From BQOK01 sp048388525 (GTDB lineage Bacteria > Bacillota > Clostridia > Oscillospirales > Ruminococcaceae), in NCBI RefSeq assembly GCF_048388525.1, contig NZ_DBGCTQ010000035.1:22369-86368 (forward strand): a DNA stretch of 64,000 bases. Direction: 5' to 3'. Of this stretch, positions 34,962-43,592 are shown piece by piece. How positions within the stretch are numbered: position 1 is the first letter of the stretch; each line of letters opens with the position of its first letter. The notes below the pieces were generated by a model. The model was not told where the DNA came from and ran no database searches. It saw only the letters and a program-made list of their open reading frames with translations. Made by a program: the position numbers and the translations under genes.

Positions 34962-36743
34962 TTATTCCTCTTTTGAATAATATCGATTAGCTTGTTTTGC
35001 GTACATATAAGAATATAGCCCATCACTGCTCATGAGAAATGCGTGATTTCCTTGTTGAACGATTTTTCCACCAGATAAAACAAAAATTTGTGAGGCGTGT
35101 TGTACGTTTGAAAGTTGGTGAGAAATCAATATGGTAATCCTGTCTTTCTGAGTTCGCAAAATATTAATATTGTCTAGGATACGTTGTTCAGATAAAGCAT
35201 CCAGAGCAGAAGAAGGTTCATCCAAAAGTATGAGAGAAGACTTTTCAAACCCGAAAATCGTTTGTGCAAGTGCAATTTTTTGATTTTCGCCACCGGAAAG
35301 GACGAGTCCTTCATCAGAAAAATCCTTAGAAACATAAGCATCGATTCCGTGAGGCGACTTGCTTAAAAGCTCTGTGGAATCGCTTTCTTTGAGTGCAGAG
35401 ATTATATGCGCAGAGTTAAAATCTAAAATATTCCCCAATTGAACATTTTCTCGAATCGTATAAGAAAAATTTTCTTGGTTTTGGAAATAGGTGCAACATT
35501 GATGACGAAGACTTTCTAGAGTATATTCCTTAATGTTTCGTCCATTGATCAAAATACAGCCATCAGATACGTCATACAAGCGAAGTAAAAGCTTAACGAT
35601 GGTTGTCTTCCCACTTCCGTTTTCCCCTACAAATGCAACGAATTCATTTGAGTGGATTTCAAATGAAATGTTTGAAAGAGTTTCATTTTTAGAATTTGGA
35701 TATGAAAAGAAGACGTGATCAAACCGAATAGATTGTATGTTTGGAAGTATGAGAGTACCATTATTTTCTACGGAAGGTTGAATTGTATCATATGCTTGGA
35801 TGTTTTCAATTTTTATCCTGTTATCATAAACAGAAACGAGATTCGCAACAAGTGAATTGGTATTGGAAACAAGTTGGGTGAGCATAGTAGTGTATAGCGT
35901 GAGACTGCCGATACTTAGTTGCCCATAAAGAACCTTTAAAATGATAACAAATTCTATACCAGCAATCATTACTTGAGGAACAAGCTGAGTAACCTGCTGT
36001 ACTATACATGATTCTTTATAGCAAATCCGTTGTTGGTGAAACGTGTCTCGCCAGAGCATATCGAATTTTTCTTTTATCCAGTTCCCGATATTTAAAGTGC
36101 GGATTATTTGACCAAAGCTTCTTGTAGTCGCGATTTGGAATGTATAATCCGCTTCACGAACCTTTTGAATGAGACTGCAAGAAAGTTTATAATACTTTTT
36201 TGTAAAGTGTTGTTGGATAAAAATTGAAGGAATGGTAGATAAGAAAATTATAATGCCAAATAAAATGTTTTCTTTCGCAAGAACAAAAAAAGAAATTGAG
36301 CAGAAAACTGCGGAACTGACTGCCTCCATTGAATACCAAAAATAATTTATAAATGATTGGATATCACGCTGGACAGTAGAAAAATGATTGAACTTTTTCG
36401 TGTCGTCAAATAACGACACATCAGAGTTTAATCCCTTTTCCATAACACGTTTTTGGAGAGTATGGTTGAGCACATTGCATTGCATATCAGCCGAATAAGT
36501 GTAAACTCCGCTCATAGTGCTACTCAATACTTTGATAACAAGAGAAATCAAAACAATCATGCCAAACAGTACGATTGGTGGATGAGATGGATCAGCAGTA
36601 CCTAGGGAATCTAAGAGCAACTTTATAATATAGGCATCGCAAAAGGAGAGCATCGGAACGAAAATTTTGCACAACGACCTAGAAAGGGTGTAAAATCGAG
36701 AAGACTCCCATGAGATTTTAAAGCAGTATAGTAAGTAGTTCAT
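34962..36743 (-). CDS. ABC transporter (permease fused to ATP-binding domain), peptide-exporter type
   Basis: 593 residues: an N-terminal membrane domain with about six helices, then a nucleotide-binding domain. Walker A GENGSGKTTIVKLLL, Q-loop region, signature LSGGENQKIALAQ, Walker B SLILLDEPSSALD and the switch His in ISHQLSNVQHA are intact. There is no N-terminal peptidase (C39) domain. Position between the precursor gene and the S8 peptidase argues for export of the mature peptide. It is strongly AT-rich compared with core genes. A terminator lies between the precursor and this gene, so expression needs read-through or an internal promoter. Confidence 0.88.
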   Translation of the reverse strand: MNYLLYCFKISWESSRFYTLSRSLCKIFVPMLSFCDAYIIKLLLDSLGTADPSHPPIVLFGMIVLISLVIKVLSSTMSGVYTYSADMQCNVLNHTLQKRVMEKGLNSDVSLFDDTKKFNHFSTVQRDIQSFINYFWYSMEAVSSAVFCSISFFVLAKENILFGIIIFLSTIPSIFIQQHFTKKYYKLSCSLIQKVREADYTFQIATTRSFGQIIRTLNIGNWIKEKFDMLWRDTFHQQRICYKESCIVQQVTQLVPQVMIAGIEFVIILKVLYGQLSIGSLTLYTTMLTQLVSNTNSLVANLVSVYDNRIKIENIQAYDTIQPSVENNGTLILPNIQSIRFDHVFFSYPNSKNETLSNISFEIHSNEFVAFVGENGSGKTTIVKLLLRLYDVSDGCILINGRNIKEYTLESLRHQCCTYFQNQENFSYTIRENVQLGNILDFNSAHIISALKESDSTELLSKSPHGIDAYVSKDFSDEGLVLSGGENQKIALAQTIFGFEKSSLILLDEPSSALDALSEQRILDNINILRTQKDRITILISHQLSNVQHASQIFVLSGGKIVQQGNHAFLMSSDGLYSYMYAKQANRYYSKEE

Positions 36744-36811
36744 CTGATGAACGCTCCTTCTGGAAGATTAGAAATGAATAGACGTGCTGAAAATAAATCG
36801 CAGGACGTTAT

Positions 36812-36848
36812 AAAAAAGGCGCGGCGAACGTATTAGTCTCGCCGCGCC
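36812..36848 (-). terminator. terminator directly after the precursor gene
   Basis: On the minus strand GGCGCGGCGA pairs with TTCGCCGCGCC and is followed by TTTTTTA. It should give excess precursor transcript over the downstream exporter and protease genes. Confidence 0.8.
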
Positions 36849-36852
36849 ATAA

Positions 36853-36870
36853 ATTTTAGTAGCATACATT
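36853..36870. repeat. 18-bp inverted repeat, right-hand copy downstream of the precursor
   Basis: ATTTTAGTAGCATACATT. It is the exact reverse complement of 37065-37082. The two copies enclose 194 bases that hold the precursor coding sequence and its ribosome site. Confidence 0.9.
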
Positions 36871-36883
36871 AACAGAAGTGAAA

Positions 36884-37036
36884 TTAGAAATAGCGGGCTG
36901 TTGTGCCATTAGCAACCTGAAGGCGCGTGGCGCCTACAGGCATACTAGAGCATAAACTTGGATCGTTTTCACAGGGACAACCGAAAGCTTCAACTGTTTG
37001 AACATCTTGTGCCTCAAAATCATACAATTCTTTCAT
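36884..37036 (-). CDS. Cys-containing RiPP precursor peptide
   Basis: 50 residues from the ATG at 37036 after GGGAGATTTCCAGTA; an ATG ten codons upstream is in frame but has no ribosome site. An acidic leader (MKELYDFEAQDVQTVEAF) is followed by a core with Cys 20, Cys 22 and Cys 29 in FGCPCENDPSLCSS and a tail ending TTARYF. Size, position beside a SPASM radical SAM gene and a maturation protein, and its own terminator identify it as the likely substrate. It is not a close match to any precursor class I can name; the surrounding genes are of the Clo7bot/CLI_3235 type. Confidence 0.7.
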   Translation of the reverse strand: MKELYDFEAQDVQTVEAFGCPCENDPSLCSSMPVGATRLQVANGTTARYF

Positions 37037-37064
37037 TACTGGAAATCTCCCATATTTTGTATAC

Positions 37065-37082
37065 AATGTATGCTACTAAAAT
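37065..37082. repeat. 18-bp inverted repeat, left-hand copy upstream of the precursor
   Basis: AATGTATGCTACTAAAAT, the exact partner of 36853-36870. It lies 28 bases before the precursor start on the coding strand. Confidence 0.9.
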
Positions 37083-37092
37083 CAACTTGGGG

Positions 37093-37116
37093 GCTTTTGC
37101 GTGAAACAACAAAAGC
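37093..37116 (-). other. hairpin between the solute-binding protein gene and the precursor
   Basis: GCTTTTG and CAAAAGC arms around a ten-base loop. There is no T-run after it on the minus strand, so it may be a processing or stabilising stem at the 5' end of the precursor message. Confidence 0.4.
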
Positions 37117-37137
37117 AGAACAGTTAAGAGTAAGTAT

Positions 37138-38562
37138 CTATTCATCAGAATAATAGAGAAACTCTTTGGCGATTTCATACTGAGTACGTTCTAGAGACTG
37201 GCTTCCATCGCAATAGGGTTTATATGCATTGTAGAGAGCAAGTGCGGAGTCATCTGGTAATATGTAATGAGTGATCCGAGATTCAGCATCCAGAAAGCTT
37301 TGAATGGTTTCTCGACTTAGATTTTTTTCGGGATAATTATTATAATCAGGCCACTCAAGATCCCAATTATGAGAGAGCGTATCGCTTAACATATCCTCGA
37401 GCATACCTGCCCGAACCGGGAAATTATCATAGGTGCTGCCATAGTCAGGAAACCCAGAACGCTGCATTTTTTCGGATAAAAAGGATTCAATGAGCTGCTG
37501 AACAATTTCCGGATGCTTTGTATTGCTGCGGACAACAAGAGCTGAGGTCACGATTGCTGTCACACCGCCCTCATCGTTCGGAACAGGGGCGAAACGTGTA
37601 TCGTCCCCCATACCGGACAAAATCCGCGCAGTGTTGAGCATATAAAAATCGTAACACGCCTCACCCTGAAAAGGTGCTTGGCCACTGGATAGCGCATCGC
37701 ACCAACGGTCTCGCGTATTTGAAGTAGAGGCAGCACCGGGATAATAACCTTGGGCACGAAGGATTTGTGATTGTAGATCTAGAAACGCATTAAAATCGGA
37801 TTGCGCGGCTATGGATGCGATTGAATCATTCGTTTTAGCTAGCGCCATACAGGGAAGCATACCAGTAAAACCTCGGAGAGAATCCTCTCCAAAGGTTGCA
37901 GCGTAATTCCGAAAATAGTCGAAATAATCCGTTTCTTCTTCCAATAGGTCAGGATAAGACTGCCAACTGGCACGTGGCAACAAAGCTCCACAGATTTGGT
38001 ACCCAAGAGGAAGATAATAGATATGTTCCTGACTCTCTATCCATTTTTGAAATGACGCAGACATTTTCTGTAACAATTCTTGAGTAAGTAAAGGTTTCAA
38101 ATCCATAAATACGCCACTTTCAGATGTTTTTTCAAAATTTGAAAAGACATTGCTATTGGCATTTTGGTAAGTAAAGGGAGATGAGATATCCTGCATCCAA
38201 AGCCAGAAAACATCAGGGCCTTCCCCGGCCATCAACTGATTTTTAATGCGCGAAATGGAGGCTTCTCGCTCGGCTGACTTTATATGCGGCACAGTTTCCA
38301 AATTGATATCATAGTTTGCCAATATGCTATAGTCATAAGGTTGTGGAAGGTATTCGGTTACCAAATTTATTTCAGGATGTTCATAATGAAAGTTTGGCAA
38401 TGCCGAAATTGTGTCCCAATATTTTTCAACACATATAGTCAGTGTAGGTGATTCTTCGTTCGTAAAAATTCTTTGAGCGGCAGAACACATAGTAAAAAAC
38501 AGTGTTAAGACCATGACCAAAGAAAGAATAAATATGGCCTTCTTTAGTTTGAAATTTCGCAT
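37138..38562 (-). CDS. extracellular solute-binding protein (family 1 type) of the island
   Basis: 474 residues: a basic N-terminus, one hydrophobic signal helix (AIFILSLVMVLTLFFTMC) and a periplasmic-binding fold (MAGEGPDVFWLW, LPLGYQICGALLPRASW, GVTAIVTSALVVRSNTKHPE). The last is typical of sugar-type SBPs. The possible lipobox FTMC is non-canonical (Met instead of Gly/Ala/Ser before Cys), so lipid anchoring is uncertain. It is separated from its two presumed permeases by the maturase genes. No sugar ABC ATPase is encoded nearby. Its ligand may be a sugar or the cluster's own product. Confidence 0.75.
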   Translation of the reverse strand: MRNFKLKKAIFILSLVMVLTLFFTMCSAAQRIFTNEESPTLTICVEKYWDTISALPNFHYEHPEINLVTEYLPQPYDYSILANYDINLETVPHIKSAEREASISRIKNQLMAGEGPDVFWLWMQDISSPFTYQNANSNVFSNFEKTSESGVFMDLKPLLTQELLQKMSASFQKWIESQEHIYYLPLGYQICGALLPRASWQSYPDLLEEETDYFDYFRNYAATFGEDSLRGFTGMLPCMALAKTNDSIASIAAQSDFNAFLDLQSQILRAQGYYPGAASTSNTRDRWCDALSSGQAPFQGEACYDFYMLNTARILSGMGDDTRFAPVPNDEGGVTAIVTSALVVRSNTKHPEIVQQLIESFLSEKMQRSGFPDYGSTYDNFPVRAGMLEDMLSDTLSHNWDLEWPDYNNYPEKNLSRETIQSFLDAESRITHYILPDDSALALYNAYKPYCDGSQSLERTQYEIAKEFLYYSDE

Positions 38563-38589
38563 AAGAAGTAAGCCTCTATTTAAGGATTT

Positions 38590-39657
38590 TTATAAAATAA
38601 CTTTCCCAATTAGTTGATTGTTGACAACAGATGTTAATCTGTGCATTAAAATATTAAAGTGGGTTCCCGATTGGACATCAAAGAAAAAAATATCGCTTTT
38701 GCTATTTGCTTCATCCGTATCAATAACACGTTGCATTGTTCGCAAATAGCGATCTTCCGTGTCAAGATTAATTTTGGGGTTGACGATTAAATTGCTGATT
38801 TGAATAGCGTTGACAGAAAAGCCAAACTTATATTTTGCAACATTATTGAACCTATCCCAATATTCGAAACTATAAAGATGTGTGGGAGCGCAACAAATCA
38901 CATAGTCAGGTGATATAACCTGTGATATAGCATAAGTTTCAATTCCGAAACAGTGATTGCCGGTGAGCGAACTTTTCATAATCACGCCAGGAGCTTCGAT
39001 TAAAAGAATATCAGGATACTCTTTCTTTTGGATATTCTTAATGAACGAATTCAACTTTGCTAGACTATAATTTGTGTCGTAGTTTTCGGAGAGAAAATTG
39101 CGAGGAAAGTAATATATTCCGTCCAGTAAAGAAACGTTAGGGTTGCAAGATAGCCCAATAGCTTTTTTTCCGGATTTTCGAAGTTCGTGAAGCGATTTGA
39201 GCAATACTTCAAAGCTGTCGGAGAATGGTGTAATAGAAGTTATCAGGATACACGGACAATCAAGAGAAAGAATTTCATCGCCAGAGGGAATACAATTACA
39301 CCAATAGGAAAGCAGTTCTTTTAGAGGTGACATGTTTTCTTGTATTTCAATTGGGCTATTTTTACAAAAAGCTGCTGCGAAGGTATCTGATTGTGAAGAA
39401 TGTGGGAATTGATAGGTAAAAGGGATGATGATGGTAGGAAGATCGAGCGAAGTATTGTCAATGCAAGAAAGTCTTAAGTCTGACATCCAATCATCCAGAA
39501 GCAATGTCGTTCTATTGAAATATTCATAGACTGTTTTTGTTGCAAAAGAAGAATGTATTGCATATCGGTTTTGTAATTTGTCAAAATATTTGAGCAATGG
39601 AATGGTGTCTGAGCCCCTCAGATACATTCCAATAGGCTCTCGTTCTTGTTGCTTCAT
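38590..39657 (-). CDS. peptide maturation system protein (TIGR04066-like)
   Basis: 355 residues, no membrane segment. It opens with REPIGMYLRGSDTIPLLKYF and has later conserved-looking segments GKKAIGLSCNPNVSLLDG, DILLIEAPGVIMKS and SPDYVICCAPTHLYSFEYW. I recognise the family from Clostridia bacteriocin/Cys-rich peptide loci, where it always accompanies a radical SAM maturase. Its biochemical role is unknown; an NTPase-like or scaffolding role is possible (DILLIEAPG resembles a Walker B strand). The start overlaps the maturase stop by ATGA. Confidence 0.65.
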   Translation of the reverse strand: MKQQEREPIGMYLRGSDTIPLLKYFDKLQNRYAIHSSFATKTVYEYFNRTTLLLDDWMSDLRLSCIDNTSLDLPTIIIPFTYQFPHSSQSDTFAAAFCKNSPIEIQENMSPLKELLSYWCNCIPSGDEILSLDCPCILITSITPFSDSFEVLLKSLHELRKSGKKAIGLSCNPNVSLLDGIYYFPRNFLSENYDTNYSLAKLNSFIKNIQKKEYPDILLIEAPGVIMKSSLTGNHCFGIETYAISQVISPDYVICCAPTHLYSFEYWDRFNNVAKYKFGFSVNAIQISNLIVNPKINLDTEDRYLRTMQRVIDTDEANSKSDIFFFDVQSGTHFNILMHRLTSVVNNQLIGKVIL

Positions 39658-41057
39658 TTTGTGGCCTCCTGAAGTTGCTCGCGGTAATACAGCGGAATTT
39701 CACGCAGCATTACAGCACCATATAAAATAACATCCCCCATCGCCCTATAGGAGTAGCATTTTGATAGCCGCTTCTGTGCAGATGGAATACCGGAGCCATC
39801 AAATGTATCGCGAATGCATCCGCCACAAAAATGGAAAGCCCAGCATTTGCTGCAGTGTGATTCTGTTATTTTGGCGATGTTCAGCATTTTCTGGGAAGCT
39901 GAGTAATTAAATCCGTTATAGATGTTTCCGATGGATAAAATAGAAGATACTTCACTTACTCTTTCACAAGGGTACATTGTTCCATCAACAGAAACAAAAA
40001 GTCGCTGAGCGCCAGGAATACAAGGCCCACTCGGAGCGCTGGGAGTTGGAAATGTATTATAATGCTTCCAGCGTATTAGTGTGTTTTGAATACTGCTGAT
40101 TATAGGATGGACTACAGGAGATACACAAGATTTTTCCAATAAACCAAGAGCATACAATGCCGCCAAAAAAATTTGATATTCGTATTCCTCGCGGTATCTT
40201 TTACATGGAATGATTTTTTCGTCCATATAAAAATCATCGATTTCGGATGTCATTATGTGTACATCTGGAAGAAGCTTGATTAATTCCATGGGTTCATCAA
40301 GTGGACGTCGAGGATCAATAACCATATTGACTGAAAGAAAAGGGGTAAAATTCGGATAACGTTCAATTAGCCGATGAATGCGGTCATAAACAATATCAAA
40401 AGTTCCACTACCGTCAGGGAATTTTCGATGGGAGTCCTGAATTGATTTCGGGCCATCCATACTGATGGTGGTAGCAAAACGCTTCTTTACTAAATAATCA
40501 GCAATTTCATCAGTTATTAAAGTTGCATTGGTTGTAATATTAAACTGAACTATCTTTCCGGTAAAAAGAGATTCAGCATATTCTACTACTTTTTTGATGA
40601 GTGGAAATTGCAATAAAGGCTCTCCACCGTAGAAGCCAATGGATACAGTTGATGAGTCCACCGAATGAGTAAGTAAGAAGTCGATAGCACGTTTGGCGGT
40701 TTCAAACGACATATGTTTGTTTTCATGGTGTCGCTGTAGTTCATTGCTGTTTTCAGAATACAAACAGTAATCACAACGCAAATTGCACTGTTGTGTAACT
40801 TGCAGAGTCATCATTATAAGAGACCGATCCAAATAATCTTGAATGTGAGAAGTACAAGAATGCTCGATACAACTCGGGTGCTTCGATGATAAAAAGCCGT
40901 ACTTTTTCAATTCTTGAGTCTCAGTTGAATTGTCCGAAATACCAGAAAGAAGACAATGATAAAGACTTTCTGAGATACGAACGACTGCATTTTTCTGCAC
41001 ATCATAAAAATAATAATTTTGCGGAGTTCGCAGCAAATGAATAAAAGGTTCAGCCAT
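39654..41057 (-). CDS. SPASM-domain radical SAM peptide maturase (CcpM-like)
   Basis: 467 residues. An N-terminal region of about 80 residues (FIHLLRTPQNYYFYDVQKN) likely binds the leader. The radical SAM core has CNLRCDYC (Cys 91, 95, 98) for the 4Fe-4S cluster, followed by GFYGGEPLLQF and TTNATLITDEIADYL. The C-terminal SPASM domain has CIPGAQRLFVSVDG, MYPCERV, and CSKCWAFHFCGGC with auxiliary-cluster cysteines. Such enzymes form thioether or C-C links on peptide substrates. AT-rich, with the start overlapping the upstream membrane protein by 8 bases. Confidence 0.88.
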   Translation of the reverse strand: MAEPFIHLLRTPQNYYFYDVQKNAVVRISESLYHCLLSGISDNSTETQELKKYGFLSSKHPSCIEHSCTSHIQDYLDRSLIMMTLQVTQQCNLRCDYCLYSENSNELQRHHENKHMSFETAKRAIDFLLTHSVDSSTVSIGFYGGEPLLQFPLIKKVVEYAESLFTGKIVQFNITTNATLITDEIADYLVKKRFATTISMDGPKSIQDSHRKFPDGSGTFDIVYDRIHRLIERYPNFTPFLSVNMVIDPRRPLDEPMELIKLLPDVHIMTSEIDDFYMDEKIIPCKRYREEYEYQIFLAALYALGLLEKSCVSPVVHPIISSIQNTLIRWKHYNTFPTPSAPSGPCIPGAQRLFVSVDGTMYPCERVSEVSSILSIGNIYNGFNYSASQKMLNIAKITESHCSKCWAFHFCGGCIRDTFDGSGIPSAQKRLSKCYSYRAMGDVILYGAVMLREIPLYYREQLQEATK

Positions 41058-42129
41058 TTTGAAAAAACCCCATTTTTAAAATTACAAAGGCAAACGCCCA
41101 CCCCAAAATTACAGCAAGGGCACCCAGGCAAGCCATGTACCGCAGCACCAGAAGGTACTGCTCAACAATGGCACTGAAACCATAACCGCCCTGCACGAAC
41201 GATGCCGCACCCTGTGCAATCTGTCTATAGTAGACCAGGTCAAACAAGTTGGAGGGGGGAAGAAATTCGCCGGGAACGCGCACTCGACCCAGCAGCCAAG
41301 CAAGGAGGGCCGCAGGAAGCAGGGAGAGAAGCAGCGCCTTGCCCCAGGAATGTTTAGAGGGAGTGCCGGCAGAGGACAGAATCACACGGCACAGCTGGGT
41401 TGCGCCGCGTGCCGTAAGCCAAACGGCCGGGAACAGCAGTGCCGCCAGCAGTTCCAGTGGGAGAAGCTGGCAGACGAGCTGCGCCCAGTTGTTCAGGTTG
41501 ATGCTACGCCCGTAGGGGGAAAGTTGGTGCTCGGTGAAAAGGGTGTAAAGCTGGGTAGACTCCAGGATGCCATTTTCCAGCGGCACTGCGATGCGCAGCG
41601 TTTCCATGGTGGATTCGTCCTCGACGGAAAGTTGGTTCGTATAAGCCAAGGCGCTGGGATACTGTGTGCCCGGTAATCGCCAAGAGCGATAGATGCCGAT
41701 GACCAGATATTGTACACCGTCACTACCCAGCACATCCCCAACGCTGATACCGAAACGCGTTGCGTCCGCTTCCGGTAGCAGTATGGAGGGAAGAGCGCTT
41801 TCGTCCGTCCACAGACCCCCCTCGATGTACTGCAGGCGCTCAGCGGCGGCAAACGCCGTATTGATTCGGCAGAGCGAAAGGCTAACTTGTCGCCCGTGTG
41901 CGGAAAAGGTTTTGATCACAGGCTCCGTGCATAGGCCAACATTGGTATCCCTTGTTTTTGCAAAGGCGGTTTCCCAGCCGTTTTCCTGCATCAGGCGGGT
42001 ATCCTCATATTCCACGGTTTGCGGCAGATGGGAAAGCATCCGCCACACCAGCACACCCTGAGCAATCAGTATAGCAGCCAGTGAAGCAGCGATCAGGACG
42101 GCAAAAAGGCGTCGTTTTTTACTCGGCAT
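41050..42129 (-). CDS. FtsX/MacB-like membrane protein, unrecognised
   Basis: 359 residues from the ATG at 42129 that overlaps the previous stop. An N-terminal helix (LFAVLIAASLAAILIAQGVLVW) is followed by an extracytoplasmic domain of about 200 residues (LLPEADATRFGISVGDVLGS resembles MacB-type periplasmic domains), then two or three membrane helices at the C-terminus. This looks like part of an ABC-3 type permease. No dedicated ATPase is present. G+C is higher than in the flanking maturase genes. The role in the peptide system is unknown. Confidence 0.55.
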   Translation of the reverse strand: MPSKKRRLFAVLIAASLAAILIAQGVLVWRMLSHLPQTVEYEDTRLMQENGWETAFAKTRDTNVGLCTEPVIKTFSAHGRQVSLSLCRINTAFAAAERLQYIEGGLWTDESALPSILLPEADATRFGISVGDVLGSDGVQYLVIGIYRSWRLPGTQYPSALAYTNQLSVEDESTMETLRIAVPLENGILESTQLYTLFTEHQLSPYGRSINLNNWAQLVCQLLPLELLAALLFPAVWLTARGATQLCRVILSSAGTPSKHSWGKALLLSLLPAALLAWLLGRVRVPGEFLPPSNLFDLVYYRQIAQGAASFVQGGYGFSAIVEQYLLVLRYMACLGALAVILGWAFAFVILKMGFFQNG

Positions 42130-42802
42130 CTTTGAGTACCCACACTTTCTCACCGTCCAGTAAGTCCCGGTAAGCGCCGGACGCATACAGCGCTTTCGGG
42201 GGAAAATCTGATGTGCTGGTCACAGCGGCTGTGTAGCCGTTGGAAGCGCTTACGGAAACCTCTTTTGCTTGCACCTGCCAGCCTCCAGCGGTCTGAACCA
42301 GCTGCATTAGGCAGCTGACCCCGTCCACATAGCTGATGGCGGAAACCGGAACCGTCTGCACGCCGGTGGTCAGACGGGTGACGCACACAAAGACAGATTT
42401 ATCCCGAGCGGGAGGAAACTCGCCCTCCAGAGTGGCCGTTACGGGGTAATAGCCATCAGCATTCGGTTCCTCACCAACAACGATACCAGTGCATTTGCCC
42501 TGAACACGCTGTAGGCCGCTAGCGGTCTGGGCGTAGTAGTAGCACTGACCGTTGCCGCCCTCCAGAAGCCCCACTTCACCCTGGCCCATCCGCCAGTGGA
42601 GGACAACCTCGTTTCCCAGCAGGGAAACTGTGGCGGCAAAGTCCCGCTGTTCCATAACGGAAGACCTTTTTACACGGATGGGAGTTACGGTGGGGGCCAT
42701 CAGTCGCTCCACGCCCCAGGCAAGCATGGTGAACGCATAAAGGAGAAGGAAGAACACCACGGCTGCCTGCAGGATGCGTTTTTTTGTTCGATTCATCCCC
42801 AT
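42119..42802 (-). CDS. membrane-anchored extracytoplasmic protein, unrecognised
   Basis: 227 residues: an N-terminal membrane helix (AAVVFFLLLYAFTMLAWGV) and a beta-rich outer domain with no family I can name. It ends GAYRDLLDGEKVWVLKDAE, a pattern reminiscent of membrane-fusion/adaptor proteins of efflux systems. It sits between two permease-type genes and an FtsX-like protein and overlaps the latter by 11 bases. An adaptor role for an ABC exporter is a guess from topology and context. Confidence 0.5.
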   Translation of the reverse strand: MGMNRTKKRILQAAVVFFLLLYAFTMLAWGVERLMAPTVTPIRVKRSSVMEQRDFAATVSLLGNEVVLHWRMGQGEVGLLEGGNGQCYYYAQTASGLQRVQGKCTGIVVGEEPNADGYYPVTATLEGEFPPARDKSVFVCVTRLTTGVQTVPVSAISYVDGVSCLMQLVQTAGGWQVQAKEVSVSASNGYTAAVTSTSDFPPKALYASGAYRDLLDGEKVWVLKDAE

Positions 42803-42808
42803 ATCACC

Positions 42809-43588
42809 TTACTTGATTCCGGTAAACTCGATGCCAGCGGTCAGCTCTTCATTAAAGTAGGCGAAAACCAGCAGCACTGGCAGAATGGCCAAAATACTAC
42901 TAATAAAAATGACCGTTTGTTCCGAAGCGGCGCCGTAGGCGAGGAACGCCGCCAGCGGATAGTTTGCGCTGTCGGTCAGATAAGCGGCTGGCTGTTCCAG
43001 CATGTTCCAAGCTTCGATAAACGTCAGGATGGCAACGCTGATGACACCGCCTTTTGCGGAGGGAAGCGCGATGTAGCTGATCAGATGAAACAGATTTGCC
43101 CCGTCTAACTCAGCCGCCTCGAAAAGCTCTTTCGGCAACGCCCGCATCACCTGCATTTCCAGCAGCGTGCCAAAGGGCCAGAACAAGGCGGGAAGGATCA
43201 GCGCCAACTGGGTATCTAGAAGATGCAACTGCTTTAATACCATATAGGTAGGGGTTAGGGTGGTCTGTACCGGTAACAGCATTAAAATTGCCAGCAAAAA
43301 CAGCACCAGAGTTCGGCCCCGGAAGGTATAGAACGCCAATGCGTACCCAGCCATCGTGCTGATGACCAAGTTTCCTGCCGTAATGCCAAAGCAGATCGCA
43401 AGACTGCGCCAGAATCGGGCTAGATAGCGGGGCGAGTGGAGGAACATCTCATAATATCCCACCAAAGTGAACTGGCCACTGTTGTTGAAAAAGGTATGGG
43501 CCAACAGGTAAAGCGCTGGGGCCAGTACGATGAACGAAAGCCCTAAAAACACCAGAAAAAAGAAAAAAGGGGTTTGCCTGCGCTTCAC
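42809..43588 (-). CDS. sugar-type ABC transporter permease (MalG/UgpE-like)
   Basis: 259 residues, six membrane helices. The EAA loop that docks the ATPase is present as RALPKELFEAAELDGANLFH. N-terminal FFFFLVFLGLSFIVLAPALY is a standard first helix. It follows the other permease by 4 bases and forms a MalF/MalG-type pair. No ATPase is adjacent, so it probably shares a general (MsmK-like) ATPase encoded elsewhere. Composition is intermediate between core and island. Confidence 0.88.
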   Translation of the reverse strand: MKRRQTPFFFFLVFLGLSFIVLAPALYLLAHTFFNNSGQFTLVGYYEMFLHSPRYLARFWRSLAICFGITAGNLVISTMAGYALAFYTFRGRTLVLFLLAILMLLPVQTTLTPTYMVLKQLHLLDTQLALILPALFWPFGTLLEMQVMRALPKELFEAAELDGANLFHLISYIALPSAKGGVISVAILTFIEAWNMLEQPAAYLTDSANYPLAAFLAYGAASEQTVIFISSILAILPVLLVFAYFNEELTAGIEFTGIK

Positions 43589-43592
43589 GCCA

